In this document: piece after piece, positions 42,989 to 52,217 of the stretch
Position numbering within the stretch: the first letter of the stretch is position 1
How the letters are laid out: each line of letters opens with the position of its first letter
Assembly (NCBI GenBank): GCA_021831035.1
Contig: JAKBNL010000009.1
Coordinates: 1 to 64,000, forward strand
Source of the DNA: Actinomycetes bacterium
Lineage (GTDB): Bacteria > Actinomycetota > Acidimicrobiia > Acidimicrobiales > RAAP-2
Length of the DNA stretch: 64,000 bases
Reading direction: 5' to 3'
Position numbers and translations under genes: made by a program
Notes under the pieces: model-generated
Told to the model about the DNA's origin: nothing
The model's database searches: none
The model's input: only the letters and a program-made list of their open reading frames with translations

Positions 42989-43240
42989 CTAGATGAGGAC
43001 GTTGATGATCTCGAGCGCGACCATCGCGACCAGCACCGAGACGTCGATGCCGACCCCCCCGAGGCGCGGTCGGGGTAGCACGGCGCGCAGGGGCCGTAGC
43101 ACCGGCTCGGTGAGTCGGGTGAGGAGCCGCTTCAACCCGGCGATGAAGCCGTCGGCGGAGTGGGTCGGGACCCAGCTGAGCAGGGCCGTCAGGAAGAGGA
43201 CCCAGATGTAGAGGTAGATCAGTTCGTGGACGAGGGCCAC
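42989..43240 (-). CDS. yggT: YggT-family small membrane protein
   Basis: This 83-residue YggT (CcB3/YlmG-like) protein has two helices: VHELIYLYIWVLFLTALLSWVP and VGIDVSVLVAMVALEIINVLI, with EPVLRPLRAVLPRP between them, typical of the family. It often follows sepF in Gram-positive dcw clusters and is tied to division. The GTG at 43240 overlaps the sepF end by 22 bases. The longer track ORF is a shadow of sepF. Confidence 0.85.
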   Translation of the reverse strand: MALVHELIYLYIWVLFLTALLSWVPTHSADGFIAGLKRLLTRLTEPVLRPLRAVLPRPRLGGVGIDVSVLVAMVALEIINVLI

Positions 43241-43809
43241 GGCGTCCCGCTTCGGAAGTTCGTCGTGCGCAGGCGCTCCTTGGTCTCGGCCGCCACGTGG
43301 ACCCCGTTGGGCACCACGAGGTAGAGCCCGCGCGCCAGGATCTCGATCCGCGCCCCCAGCGCGTAGGCCGTCCCGGCGGCGAAGTCCACGAGCCGACGCG
43401 CGAGGGACGGGTCGTTGTCGGGGGTGGCGAGCACGACGGGACGACCGGTACGCAACTGGTCGGTGATGCGCCGGGAGTCGTCGTAGGTCTCGGGGGCGAC
43501 GACCGCGACGTCGCTCTCGGCGGCCGCCACTCGTCGGGGCGGGTTGGGGTTCGGGATCGGGCGCACCCGGGGCGTCCCGTGACCGCCGTCGATCACCGAC
43601 ACGGCCCCGCCCGAGCGCGGCCGCACCACCCGCTCGGGCGCGGCCGGGCGCGGACCCGGCGCGGGCCGGCTCGGGCGCGGGGCGGGCTCGGGCTCCCACT
43701 CGGGCTCGTAGGGCTCGGAGAAGGGTCGGGGCGCCGGGCTCGGGAGGTCGCCGTAGTCGTCCTCGACCAGGCCGAGGAAGCCCAGGAACCCCCGCAGTCT
43801 CTCGTTCAT
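43219..43809 (-). CDS. sepF: Cell division protein SepF
   Basis: This 196-residue protein anchors FtsZ to the membrane. It has a N-terminal amphipathic helix (MNERLRGFLGFLGLVEDDYGD), a Pro-rich linker (about 20-70), and the SepF core SDVAVVAPETYDDSRRITDQLRTGRPVVLATPDNDPSLARRLVDFAAGTAYALGARIEILARGLYLVVPNG. GGAGGGGAAG precedes the ATG. It probably replaces FtsA, which is absent here. Confidence 0.95.
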   Translation of the reverse strand: MNERLRGFLGFLGLVEDDYGDLPSPAPRPFSEPYEPEWEPEPAPRPSRPAPGPRPAAPERVVRPRSGGAVSVIDGGHGTPRVRPIPNPNPPRRVAAAESDVAVVAPETYDDSRRITDQLRTGRPVVLATPDNDPSLARRLVDFAAGTAYALGARIEILARGLYLVVPNGVHVAAETKERLRTTNFRSGTPWPSSTN

Positions 43810-43849
43810 CTTCCCCTCCTTGGGCCCCGTGGGCCTCGGTAGGTCAATG

Positions 43850-44545
43850 TTAGGCGAGCCCGCCGTCGCCGCCCCGGGGCCCGAAGAGGGCCCGCCCCAG
43901 GCGGACCTCGGTGGTGCCGGCCCGACAGGCCCACTCCAGGTCCTCGCTCATGCCCATCGAGCGCTCCGCGAGCCCCAGGGCGTCGGCCAGGCGCGTCGTG
44001 GTGGCGAAGGCCGCCCGGGCGCCCGGCGGGTCGGGCGGGGCCACCACCATCAGCCCGCGCACCTCCAGCCCGGCGTCGCGGGCCCGGGCGACGAGGCCGG
44101 GCACCGCGGCCTCGGGCGCCCCGTGGCGCTCGGGCCGCCCCGTCACGTCGAGCTGGACGTAGACCGGCGCACCGGGCCGGACCCGGGCGAGCCGCTCGAC
44201 CTCGCGATCGCGCGAGAGCGAGGCGATCAGGTCGGCGCACGTCGCGACGCGAGCGATCTTGTTGGTCTGAAGCGCCCCGAGGTAGTGCCAGGTGAGAGCG
44301 AGGTCGGACGTGGCCGCGCGCGTCGCGCACAGCTCCTCGACGTAGTTCTCACCGCAGTGGGCGAGCCCGGCCGCGACGGCGGCGCGCGCGGCCGCCGGCC
44401 CGAAGGTCTTGGTCACCGCGACGACCCTCACCCGCTCGGGGTCGCTCCCCCACTCGACCATGCGCGCGCGCACCGTCTCGAGGCGCGCGCGCACCCGCGC
44501 GCTCAGCTCCTCAGCGGAGGAAGCTGGGGATGTCGTCATCGCCAC
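43850..44545 (-). CDS. yggS: PLP-binding protein of the YggS/PROSC family
   Basis: This 231-residue single TIM-barrel PLP homeostasis protein has the lysine in [42 protein letters not shown], and [27 protein letters not shown]. The track ATG at 44545 overlaps the last 35 bases of ftsZ. The conserved part begins nearer residue 12, so a start inside the overlap (for example after GAGGAG at about 44510) is possible. It is conserved between ftsZ and sepF in many Gram-positives. Confidence 0.9.
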   Translation of the reverse strand: MAMTTSPASSAEELSARVRARLETVRARMVEWGSDPERVRVVAVTKTFGPAAARAAVAAGLAHCGENYVEELCATRAATSDLALTWHYLGALQTNKIARVATCADLIASLSRDREVERLARVRPGAPVYVQLDVTGRPERHGAPEAAVPGLVARARDAGLEVRGLMVVAPPDPPGARAAFATTTRLADALGLAERSMGMSEDLEWACRAGTTEVRLGRALFGPRGGDGGLA

Positions 44546-45593
44546 CCACGTCGAAGAAGTCGTCGTCGGAGGTGGAGGTGAAGATGTCGCTGCGCGGCCC
44601 CTCGGTCATGACGGGCTGGGCGACGGTGGTGGGGGCCTTGGGCGAGACCTGGTCGAACCCGGCCGCGATGACGGTGACCCGCACGGCGTCGCCCACCGAC
44701 TCGTCGATCACGCTGCCGAAGATGATGTTGGCCTCAGGGTGGGCCACCGAGTGGACGATCTCGGCCGCCTGGGTCACCTCGTTGAGGGTGATGTCGGGGC
44801 CGCCGACGATGTTCATGAGGATCCCGCGCGCCCCGTCGATCGAGGCCTCGAGCAGCGGCGAGGTGATCGCCGCACGCGCCGCGTTGACGGCGCGGCCCTC
44901 CCCCGTCGACGAGCCGACGCCCATGATGGCGGTGCCCGCGTTGCGCATGACCGTGTTGACGTCGGCGAAGTCGGTGTTGATGAGCCCGGGCACCGTGATG
45001 AGGTCGGTCACGCCGCGCACCGCCGACAAGAGGACGTCGTCGGCGATCTTGAAGGCGTCGAGCATCGAGGTGTCCGGCGCGGTCACCGAGAGCAGCCGGT
45101 CGTTGGGGATGACGATGAGGGTGTCGACCTTGTCGCGCAGGTTCTGGATGCCCTTCTCGGCCTGGGTGGCGCGACGCTTGCCCTCGAAGGAGAAGGGCCG
45201 GGTGACCACGCCGATGGTCAAGATCCCCAGGGAGCGCGCGATCTCGGCGACCACCGGGGCCGCCCCGGTCCCGGTGCCCCCGCCCTCGCCCGCGGTGATG
45301 AACACCATGTCGGTGTCCTTCAGGGCGTCCTCGATCTCGGCCCGGTGGTCCTCGGCGGCCTGTCGCCCGACGTCGGGGTCGCTACCGGCCCCCAGGCCCC
45401 GCGTGAGCTGGCGACCGATGTCGATCTTGAGGTCGGCCTCGCTGAGCAACAGGGCCTGGGCGTCGGTGTTGGCCGCGATGAACTCGATGTTCTTGAGTCC
45501 CGCCGAGATCATCCGGTTGACCGCGTTGGCGCCCCCGCCCCCCACGCCGATGACCTTGATCACGGCGTTGTAGTTGCTCTGGGTCAGGCTCAT
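44511..45593 (-). CDS. ftsZ: Cell division GTPase FtsZ
   Basis: This 360-residue tubulin-like GTPase builds the Z-ring. Motifs are [17 protein letters not shown], the tubulin signature [20 protein letters not shown], and the T7 loop [13 protein letters not shown]. The conserved C-terminal peptide DDDIPSFLR follows a short linker of about 35 residues. The track starts at 45677. The ATG at 45593 ([14 protein letters not shown]) fits the family and has AAGGGGATCCG before it. It has a candidate promoter of its own at 45649. Confidence 0.97.
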   Translation of the reverse strand: MSLTQSNYNAVIKVIGVGGGGANAVNRMISAGLKNIEFIAANTDAQALLLSEADLKIDIGRQLTRGLGAGSDPDVGRQAAEDHRAEIEDALKDTDMVFITAGEGGGTGTGAAPVVAEIARSLGILTIGVVTRPFSFEGKRRATQAEKGIQNLRDKVDTLIVIPNDRLLSVTAPDTSMLDAFKIADDVLLSAVRGVTDLITVPGLINTDFADVNTVMRNAGTAIMGVGSSTGEGRAVNAARAAITSPLLEASIDGARGILMNIVGGPDITLNEVTQAAEIVHSVAHPEANIIFGSVIDESVGDAVRVTVIAAGFDQVSPKAPTTVAQPVMTEGPRSDIFTSTSDDDFFDVGGDDDIPSFLR

Positions 45594-45648
45594 CGGATCC
45601 CCTTGTCTGTGCGTTCGGTCAGCCCCCAGGGCGAGGGGCAGTCCCCGA

Positions 45649-45654
45649 AGGCTA
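45649..45654 (-). promoter_or_regulatory. Candidate -10 box of ftsZ
   Basis: TAGCCT lies in the 88-bp ftsQ-ftsZ gap, giving a leader of about 50 bases with AGGGG. It is the only sizeable gap between rsmH and yggS, so an extra ftsZ promoter here is plausible. Confidence 0.4.
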
Positions 45655-45681
45655 CTCAGCCCCCCCAAAGGGGTCAAATGC

Positions 45682-46500
45682 CTACCCCGCCGGAGGCGTC
45701 ACGGCGAGCTCCCCCGGGACGGTCACGTCGATGACGTCGCCCGGCACCAGCGTACTGTGCGCGATGACCGACGCCACGGCGACGAACTTCGCGTGGAGGT
45801 CGGTCGCCCGGCCCAACTCGAAACGCACCGGCGTGGTGAGGATCAGCGCCACGTGGCCCAACCGGTCCTCGGTGATCGTGCGCACCTGGTAGGCGAAGGC
45901 CCGTGGGAGACGACCCGCGACGTAGGCGGCGGCCCGCCCCCGGGTCGAGAAGGGCCAGGACCCCCGCGCGCCGGTGACCGACAGGGTGGGCAGGTTGGCC
46001 CGCAGCGGAGCGGGCCCGAGGTCGCGGCCGGTGGCGCTCACGTAGTCGAGGTGGTGGCCGGGGCCGTAGGCCACGGCCACCGCGGTGGCCTCGGTGACGT
46101 TCACCACGACCGTGTCGGGCCAGCGGCGCACCACGCGCGCCCGGGCGACCCAGGGGAAGCGCTGTAGGTCGCGTTCGATGGCCCCGGCGTTGACGTCGAT
46201 CATCGCGGGGTGCGCGCCGAGGCCCGTCGCGGCGAGGACCTGAGCCGTCGTCTCGTGGTGCAGCCCGGTGACCGTCACGTGGCGGACCTCGAAGATCGAT
46301 CGGTGGAGGAGCCACCGGCCGCCCAGCACGGCGCCGGTCACCACCAGCGCGAGCACCAGCACCACGAGGGTCGAGCGGCGCACCCGCGGACCCCGGCGCC
46401 GGGCGCGCGCGCCGGGGGGCGCGGGCGGAGGGGACGGCGGAGGGGACGGCGCCGGGGTCCCCCGGCGCCCGCGGGTCGCGACCGGGGCGCGCCGGCTCAC
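45682..46500 (-). CDS. ftsQ: Cell division protein FtsQ
   Basis: This 272-residue protein has a Pro/Arg-rich cytoplasmic tail (about 1-42), one helix ([26 protein letters not shown]), a POTRA domain ([28 protein letters not shown]), and an FtsQ beta domain ([32 protein letters not shown]). It recruits later division proteins at the septum. The GTG overlaps the murB stop (GTGA). The track extends it wrongly into murB. Confidence 0.88.
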   Translation of the reverse strand: MSRRAPVATRGRRGTPAPSPPPSPPPAPPGARARRRGPRVRRSTLVVLVLALVVTGAVLGGRWLLHRSIFEVRHVTVTGLHHETTAQVLAATGLGAHPAMIDVNAGAIERDLQRFPWVARARVVRRWPDTVVVNVTEATAVAVAYGPGHHLDYVSATGRDLGPAPLRANLPTLSVTGARGSWPFSTRGRAAAYVAGRLPRAFAYQVRTITEDRLGHVALILTTPVRFELGRATDLHAKFVAVASVIAHSTLVPGDVIDVTVPGELAVTPPAG

Positions 46501-47408
46501 GCGGGGACCTCGAAGCCGAGGAATCGGTTCTCGCACACCAGGGCGACTCCGGTGGCCTCGAGGACTCGGGCGCGCACCTCGACGATCAGCCCGTAGACGT
46601 CCTCGGCGCGCCCACCCTCGTCGGCCTGGATGAAGTTGGCGTGCTTCTCGCTGACCCGCGCGCTCCCCCGGCGCCACCCCTTGAGCCCGGCCGCCTCGAT
46701 GAGCCGCGCCGCGTGGTCGCCGGGCGGGTTGCGAAAGACCGACCCGGCGTTGGCCCCGCCGGGCTGGTGCTCGCGGCGCCAGCGCACCACCGCGCGCACC
46801 CCCTCCTCGGCGACGGCCGGGTCGCCGCGACCCAGGCGCAGGGTCGCCCCGAGCACGAGCTCGCCGGGGGCGAGCGCGCTGTGGCGATAGCCGAGCCCGA
46901 GGGCGGCCGCGTCGCGTCGCGCCGTCGACCCGTCGCGCCATAGCGTCGCCGAGACGAGCGACGCGGCGAGGTCCGACCCGTGGCCCCCGGCGTTCATGGC
47001 AACGGCGCCACCCACGGTGCCGGGTACCCCGACCGCCCACTCGAAGCCGGTCACCCCGGCGCGGGCGAGGCGACGGGCCGCCACGGGCAGGTCGAGCCCC
47101 GCGCCGAGCTCGACCAGCACCCCGTCGCCGTCGTCGCGCCAGTCGAGCTCGGCGAACTCGCCCTCCAGGCGCACGGCGCACACGTCGAGCTCGCCGTCGG
47201 CGACGAGCAGGTTCGAACCGTTGCCGAGGGCGACGAGGTCGAGACCGACCCCTCCGAGCAGTGGGCCGAGCTCGTCGAGGTCGTCGCGACGCGCGAGGGT
47301 GACGAGCAGCCGCGCCGTCCCGCCGACCCGGTAGGTGGTGCGCGCGCCGAGGGGAGCGTGCTCGCGCACCCGGGCGCCGCCCACCTCGACCAGGCGCGCG
47401 ATGCTCAC
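46497..47408 (-). CDS. murB: UDP-N-acetylenolpyruvoylglucosamine reductase
   Basis: This 303-residue FAD enzyme reduces the enolpyruvyl group to form UDP-MurNAc. It has TTYRVGGTARLLV, ALGNGSNLLVADG, GVPGTVGGAVAMNAGGHGSDLA, the catalytic Ser in ANAGSVFRNPPGDHAARLIEAAGLKG, and ENRFLG at the C-terminus for the catalytic Glu. The length suggests the type I/IIa form. The GTG at 47408 overlaps the murC stop (GTGA). Confidence 0.95.
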   Translation of the reverse strand: MSIARLVEVGGARVREHAPLGARTTYRVGGTARLLVTLARRDDLDELGPLLGGVGLDLVALGNGSNLLVADGELDVCAVRLEGEFAELDWRDDGDGVLVELGAGLDLPVAARRLARAGVTGFEWAVGVPGTVGGAVAMNAGGHGSDLAASLVSATLWRDGSTARRDAAALGLGYRHSALAPGELVLGATLRLGRGDPAVAEEGVRAVVRWRREHQPGGANAGSVFRNPPGDHAARLIEAAGLKGWRRGSARVSEKHANFIQADEGGRAEDVYGLIVEVRARVLEATGVALVCENRFLGFEVPA

Positions 47409-48772
47409 GCGAGGCCCCCCGGGAGCTCGACGATCACGCGGCCCACGTCGCCCGCGCCCAGCACGAGCACCAGGTCCAGGTCCAGGTCGTCGAGGGCCCC
47501 CGCGAGCGTCTCGGGCACCCGGTCGAGGTCGGCGACGTAGTGGACCGACCCGACCACGCCGCGCTCGGCCAGCGCCGTCGCGACGCGCTCGCCGGTCACC
47601 CCCTCGGGGTTGGGCTCGCCGGCCCGGTAGAGGTCGGTGACCACGACCACGGCGGCGCCGTCGAAGGCCGGCGGGAAGCTGCCCAGCAGGGCGAGCGTCC
47701 GGGTGACGCGGTGGGGCTGGAAGACGACGCCGACGCGGTCGTAGCCGAGCTCGCGGGCCGCGGCCAGGGTCGCGGCGATCTCCCCGGGCAGGTGGGCGTA
47801 GTCCTCGACCACGTCGACGCCGCGCCACGCGCCGCGGCGCTGGAAGCGCCGCGGCGCGCCGAGGAAGTTCGAGAGCCCGCGCTCGACGGCCCGCGCCTCG
47901 ACGCCCAGGGTCCGGGCGAGCGCGGCGACGACCGCGGCGTTGGCCACGTTGTGGCGCCCCGTCACCCGAAGGTCGACCTCGAGCCGCTCGTCCGGGCCCC
48001 GCAGCTCGAAGCGCGACCCGTCGCGGCGCAGCGTCACCTCCACCACGCGCCACGGCGCCCCCGGCGCGGTCCCGACGCCGGTGGGGCGGGTGGCGTGCGC
48101 GAGCGCGCGAGCGGCGCCCGGGTCGTCGGTCCAGGCGACGACCGGGCCGGCCGTGCGCGCGACGAGCTCGGCGAAGGCCGCCTCGAGCCGCTCGAGCGTG
48201 CCGTAGTGGTCGAGGTGGTCCGGCTCGACGTTGGTCAGCGCCAGCGCTTCGGGCACCACCCCGGACATCGTGCCGTAGCTCTCGTCGACCTCGAGCACGA
48301 GGCCCTCGGTGCCGTAGTGGCCGTTCGCGCCGACCCCGAGCACCGGGGCCCCGAGGAGCCAGCCCGCGTCGCGCCCGGCCGCGAGGGCCACCTGGACGAG
48401 CATCGAGGTGGCCGTTGTCTTGCCGTGGGTGCCCGCCACGCCCCAGGTCGGGGTGGCCGCGGTCACCTGGGCGAGGGCCGCGGGCCGGTCGACCCGCTCC
48501 AGGCCGAGCGTCGCGGCCGCGACGAGCTCGGGGTTGTCGGGGCCGACCGCGGGCGACCACACCACCGCGTCCACGCCGCTCAGGTGGGAGGGGTCGTGCC
48601 CGAGCGCGACGGCGACGCGCCGCGCGACGAGCTCGTCGAGCACCGGCGACGCCGCCGCGTCGCACCCGCTCACCACCGCACCCCGCTCAGCCAGCCACAG
48701 AGCGAGCCCGCTCATGCCCGCCCCGCCGGCCCCCATCACGTGCACGCGCCGTCCCGGCGTGAGCAGGCTCAC
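47405..48772 (-). CDS. murC: UDP-N-acetylmuramate-L-alanine ligase
   Basis: This 455-residue Mur ligase adds L-Ala. It has the Rossmann start VHVMGAGGAGMSGLALWL, the P-loop VAGTHGKTTATSML, DESYGTMSG, VTGRHNVANAAVVAALA, and LGAPRRFQRRG. The usual DDYAHHPxE motif reads EDYAHLPGE, with Leu for the second His. It uses the MurB product. The GTG overlaps the murG stop (GTGA). murD and murF, the partner ligases, are not in the cluster. Confidence 0.94.
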   Translation of the reverse strand: MSLLTPGRRVHVMGAGGAGMSGLALWLAERGAVVSGCDAAASPVLDELVARRVAVALGHDPSHLSGVDAVVWSPAVGPDNPELVAAATLGLERVDRPAALAQVTAATPTWGVAGTHGKTTATSMLVQVALAAGRDAGWLLGAPVLGVGANGHYGTEGLVLEVDESYGTMSGVVPEALALTNVEPDHLDHYGTLERLEAAFAELVARTAGPVVAWTDDPGAARALAHATRPTGVGTAPGAPWRVVEVTLRRDGSRFELRGPDERLEVDLRVTGRHNVANAAVVAALARTLGVEARAVERGLSNFLGAPRRFQRRGAWRGVDVVEDYAHLPGEIAATLAAARELGYDRVGVVFQPHRVTRTLALLGSFPPAFDGAAVVVVTDLYRAGEPNPEGVTGERVATALAERGVVGSVHYVADLDRVPETLAGALDDLDLDLVLVLGAGDVGRVIVELPGGLA

Positions 48773-49878
48773 CGTGACGCCCCCTCGACCACCGCGGCGA
48801 TCGCCGACGCCGCGTCACGACGCCCGAGGGCGGCGAGCGCGCTCGACATCACCGCGCGGGTCGGCGCCGCCTCGAGCGCCCCGAGCGCCTCGGCCAACGT
48901 CGACGCGTCGCACGACGCGTCTTCGACGACCCGCGCGCCGCCGACGGCGGCCAGGGCCTCGGCGTTGCGACGCTGGTGGTCGCCCGGGGCGCCGGGCAGC
49001 GGCACGAGGACGGCGGGAATGGCGAGGCGGGTGAGCTCGGCGACCGTCACGGCCCCGGCGCGGCAGACCGCGACGTCGGCGACCGCCCACAGCTCCGCCA
49101 TGTCGGCGAAGGCCACCACCCGGTAGTCCAGATCGCCGGGAACGCGACGCGCGAGCACGCGGTGGTAGTCACGCTCGCCGGTGACGTGCACGATCGCCAC
49201 GTCGCGTCGCGACGCCCAGCGAGCGGCGAGGTCGACGACCGCGTCGTTCACCCGGCGCGAACCGAGGGACCCGGTCATCACGACCACCACCAGCCGTTCC
49301 GGCTCGAACGGGGGGTTGGCCGCCGCGCGGGCCCGGGCGCGCGCGTCGTCGCCACGCTCGACGGCCTCGACGGCCGCGCGCAGGGGGGTACCGGTGACGA
49401 CCGCGTCGTCCGCGGGGAAGCCGAAGGCCACGCAGCGGCGCACGGCCGCCCGTCGAAAGAGGCGGTGGACGGCGCCCGGCACGGCGTCGAAGTCGACGAG
49501 CACCAGCGGCACCCGCCACACCACCGCCGCCGCGCACGTGGCGAAGGAGGCGTAACCGCCCACCGAGACGACGCACCGGGGTCGCCACCGACCCACCAAC
49601 ACGACGGCCGTCACCAGGGCGGCGACGAGCCCGAGGGCCGCGACGGCGCTCACGGCGAGGTCGGAGGGCCGCAGCGAGCGGCGCAGGCCCCGCCCGGGCA
49701 ACAGGGTCAGGGCCACCGGCCCCCCACCGAGCAGCCGGGCCTCCTGGCCCCGGCGGCTACCGACGTAGCGGATCTCCTCGGGCGCGAGTCCACGGGCGCG
49801 CAGCGCCTCGGCGATGGCCTCCATGGGAAAGACGTGGCCCCCGGTCCCGCCGCCCGTGACGATGACGGGACCGCGCAT
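48769..49878 (-). CDS. murG: UDP-GlcNAc:lipid I GlcNAc transferase
   Basis: This 369-residue GT28 transferase makes lipid II at the inner membrane face. It has IVTGGGTGGHVFPMEAIAEALRARG, VVSVGGYASFATCAAAV, MTGSLGSRRVNDAV and AVCRAGAVTVAELTRLAIPAVLVPLPGAPGDHQRRNAEAL. The GGAGGGGTG preceding the ATG at 49878 favours that start over the overlapping GTG at 49881. The ATG overlaps the ftsW stop as TGATG. Confidence 0.94.
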   Translation of the reverse strand: MRGPVIVTGGGTGGHVFPMEAIAEALRARGLAPEEIRYVGSRRGQEARLLGGGPVALTLLPGRGLRRSLRPSDLAVSAVAALGLVAALVTAVVLVGRWRPRCVVSVGGYASFATCAAAVVWRVPLVLVDFDAVPGAVHRLFRRAAVRRCVAFGFPADDAVVTGTPLRAAVEAVERGDDARARARAAANPPFEPERLVVVVMTGSLGSRRVNDAVVDLAARWASRRDVAIVHVTGERDYHRVLARRVPGDLDYRVVAFADMAELWAVADVAVCRAGAVTVAELTRLAIPAVLVPLPGAPGDHQRRNAEALAAVGGARVVEDASCDASTLAEALGALEAAPTRAVMSSALAALGRRDAASAIAAVVEGASR

Positions 49879-51182
49879 CACCCCTCCGGTCTATAGCGGC
49901 GCGGCGCCGGGGCGTGCGGCCGCCGGGACCGCGCGGTCGGCGCCCGGCGCGAAGGGGTCGTGCGCCGCGGGGCCGGAGCCACCCGCGCTCGGGGCGGGGG
50001 GCCCATCGGTCGGGACGGCCGGTGGGCGCGGCCCCGGGCGGACGAGTCGACCACGACCAGGTCGGGCGCGCGCGAGCGGTCGTGGGCCACGTTGTACAAC
50101 AGGCCCACCGCGAACAGCTCGGCGATGAGTGCCGTCCCGCCGTAGGAGAAGAACGGGAGGGGGACCCCGGTGACCGCCCACCACCCGACCACCGAGGCGA
50201 CGTTGATGATCGCCTCGACCATGATCCAGGCGGTGATGCCCACGACGATGAGCCGGTGGGTCCCGTGCGCGCTGCGCTGGGCGATGCGCACCGCGGTCAC
50301 GAGGAAGGCCACGAACAGGGCGAGGACGCACAGCGTGCCGACCAGGCCGAGCTCCTCGCCGATGACGGTGAAGATGAAGTCGGTGTGGGCGTTGGGCAAG
50401 AGCCCGTACTTCTCGCGACTGTGTCCGAGGCCCAGGCCGGTGAGACCACCGGCCCCGAGGCCGATCTTCGACTGGAAGAGTTGGTAGCCGCTGGTGAGGA
50501 GGTTCGCGTTGGGGTGCAAGAACGCGGTCAGGCGTTGGGCCGAGTAGGGCTTGATCTTCATGAACGCGACGAAGCCCGCGATCCCGGCCACGCCCACGGT
50601 GACGAAGAACCGCCGCGGCAGCCCGACCGTCCAGAGCATCACCAGCGCGAGGCAGAACACCACCGACGCCGTCCCGAGGTCCGGCTCGGCAGCCACGAGG
50701 AGGCCCCCGACCAGGATCGGCCAGCCGAGCGCGAGCAGCCGTCGCCCGTCGCCCAGCTCGTGGTGGTGCCGCTCGATCAGCCAGGCGACGAAGAGGATCG
50801 TAAAGAGCTTGAACAGCTCGGAGGGCTGGAGCTGGATCACCTTGAGATTGAGCCACCGGGTGCCACCGTTGGACGACGTGCCGACCAGGCGCACGGCCAC
50901 GAGCAGTCCCACCCCGACGTAGATGAGGGCCGGCGCGCTCTTGACCAGTCGGTCGAGGCGCACCCGCGCCGCGAGGTAGAACGCGACCACGCCGAGCGCG
51001 AGGTAGGCGACGTCACGCACCATGATGGCGAACACCGACGTCCCCGCGGCGGCGGCCTCGCCCTCGCTGGCCGAGGCGACGAAGATCGTGCCGAGGGTGA
51101 CCATGGCCGCCGTGATCCCGAGCAGCGTGCGCCCGAGCGCCCCGCCACGCTCCAGGGGCTTCAGGATACGGCCCTCGGACAT
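49878..51182 (-). CDS. ftsW: SEDS peptidoglycan glycosyltransferase FtsW
   Basis: This 434-residue protein with ten membrane helices polymerises lipid II with FtsI. It has GTRWLNLKVIQLQPSELFKLFTILF, the catalytic Asp in AAEPDLGTASVVFCLALVMLW, GGLTGLGLGHSREKYGLLPNAHTDFIFTVIGEELG, and the terminal PFFSYGGTALIAELFAVGLL. A basic, Pro-rich tail of about 60 residues follows the last helix. The position between mraY and murG argues for FtsW rather than RodA. Confidence 0.95.
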   Translation of the reverse strand: MSEGRILKPLERGGALGRTLLGITAAMVTLGTIFVASASEGEAAAAGTSVFAIMVRDVAYLALGVVAFYLAARVRLDRLVKSAPALIYVGVGLLVAVRLVGTSSNGGTRWLNLKVIQLQPSELFKLFTILFVAWLIERHHHELGDGRRLLALGWPILVGGLLVAAEPDLGTASVVFCLALVMLWTVGLPRRFFVTVGVAGIAGFVAFMKIKPYSAQRLTAFLHPNANLLTSGYQLFQSKIGLGAGGLTGLGLGHSREKYGLLPNAHTDFIFTVIGEELGLVGTLCVLALFVAFLVTAVRIAQRSAHGTHRLIVVGITAWIMVEAIINVASVVGWWAVTGVPLPFFSYGGTALIAELFAVGLLYNVAHDRSRAPDLVVVDSSARGRAHRPSRPMGPPPRARVAPAPRRTTPSRRAPTARSRRPHAPAPRRYRPEG

Positions 51183-52213
51183 CAGACCACCTTGGCGATC
51201 TTGAGGAAGTCGCCGTAGAACATCCCGAGACCGAGCATGGCGAGCAGGCCGGCGAGGATCCAGAAGCGGATGATGACGGTCGTCTCGGGCCAGCCCTTCA
51301 TCTCGAAGTGGTGGTGGAAGGGGGCGATCTTGAAGATGCGCCGGCCAAAGACGCGGAAGCTCACCACCTGGAGGATCACCGAAAGGGTCTCGGCGACGAA
51401 GAGTCCCCCGATGACGATGAGCAACAGGTCGAGGTTCATGAGCAGACAGAGCGCGCCGAGCCCGGTCCCGATGGCCAGCGACCCGGTGTCGCCCATGATG
51501 ATCCGGGCCGGCGCCGCGTTCCACCACAGGAAGCCCAGGCAGGCGCCCACCAGGGCCACCGCCACCAGGCCGAGGTCGAGGGCGGCGTGGAGCCGGTAGA
51601 TGCTGTAGTGGCGGAACTGCCAGTAGCCGATGATCGCGAGGACGCCGAAGCAGAACGTCGCCGACCCGGCCGCGAGGCCGTCCAGCCCGTCGGTGAGGTT
51701 CACGGCGTTGGAGGTCCCCACCACGACAAAGACCGCGAGAACGAACCACCCCACGGCGCTGAGCCCCCAACCGGGCAGGGAGAAGCGCGTGAACGAGAGG
51801 TCGGTCGAGGTGTGCACCCAGGTCAGCGCCAGCACGGCGAACACCCCGGCGATCACGAGTTGGCCGGCGAACTTGCCGCGCTTGTTGAGCCCCAGGTTGC
51901 GCGCGTTGCGCACCCCGATGAGGTCGTCGAGGAACCCCAGCGCGCCCGAGGCCACGATGACCGCGAGGGCCAGGACGCCCGCTCGCGTGAAGGTGATAGC
52001 CGTGCCCACGTGGCCCATGGCGTAGCCGACGGCCGTCGCGCCGACGATCACGACGCCCCCCATGGTGGGCGTGCCCGCCTTGTGCTGGTGGGTGGCCAGG
52101 TCCTCCAGGATTCTCTGGCCGATGGAGCGCGCGCGCAGAGAGCGGATCCACAGGGGCGTCACGAACAGGGCGAGGAGGAAACCCACACCCCCCGCCTCCA
52201 TCAGGCTCAGCAT
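51182..52213 (-). CDS. mraY: Phospho-N-acetylmuramoyl-pentapeptide transferase
   Basis: This 343-residue enzyme with ten membrane helices makes lipid I. It has AGTPTMGGVVIVGATAV, GALGFLDDLIGVRN (metal-binding Asp pair), NLTDGLDGLAAGSA, GDTGSLAIG, and APFHHHFEMKGWPETTVIIRFW. GAGGTGAGCGG precedes the ATG, four bases after the murE stop. In most clusters murF stands in this gap, and murD between mraY and ftsW. Confidence 0.96.
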   Translation of the reverse strand: MLSLMEAGGVGFLLALFVTPLWIRSLRARSIGQRILEDLATHQHKAGTPTMGGVVIVGATAVGYAMGHVGTAITFTRAGVLALAVIVASGALGFLDDLIGVRNARNLGLNKRGKFAGQLVIAGVFAVLALTWVHTSTDLSFTRFSLPGWGLSAVGWFVLAVFVVVGTSNAVNLTDGLDGLAAGSATFCFGVLAIIGYWQFRHYSIYRLHAALDLGLVAVALVGACLGFLWWNAAPARIIMGDTGSLAIGTGLGALCLLMNLDLLLIVIGGLFVAETLSVILQVVSFRVFGRRIFKIAPFHHHFEMKGWPETTVIIRFWILAGLLAMLGLGMFYGDFLKIAKVV

Positions 52214-52217
52214 CCGC

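Noticed and set aside
45594-45677. 28-residue N-terminal extension of FtsZ in the track
   Set aside because: FtsZ proteins do not carry it, it covers the candidate promoter, and the ATG at 45593 has a ribosome-binding site and a family-like start.
46996-48206. TpsiC-arm-like GGTTCGAACC looked at as a possible tRNA
   Set aside because: It lies within the murB coding region and no acceptor or anticodon arms can be formed around it.
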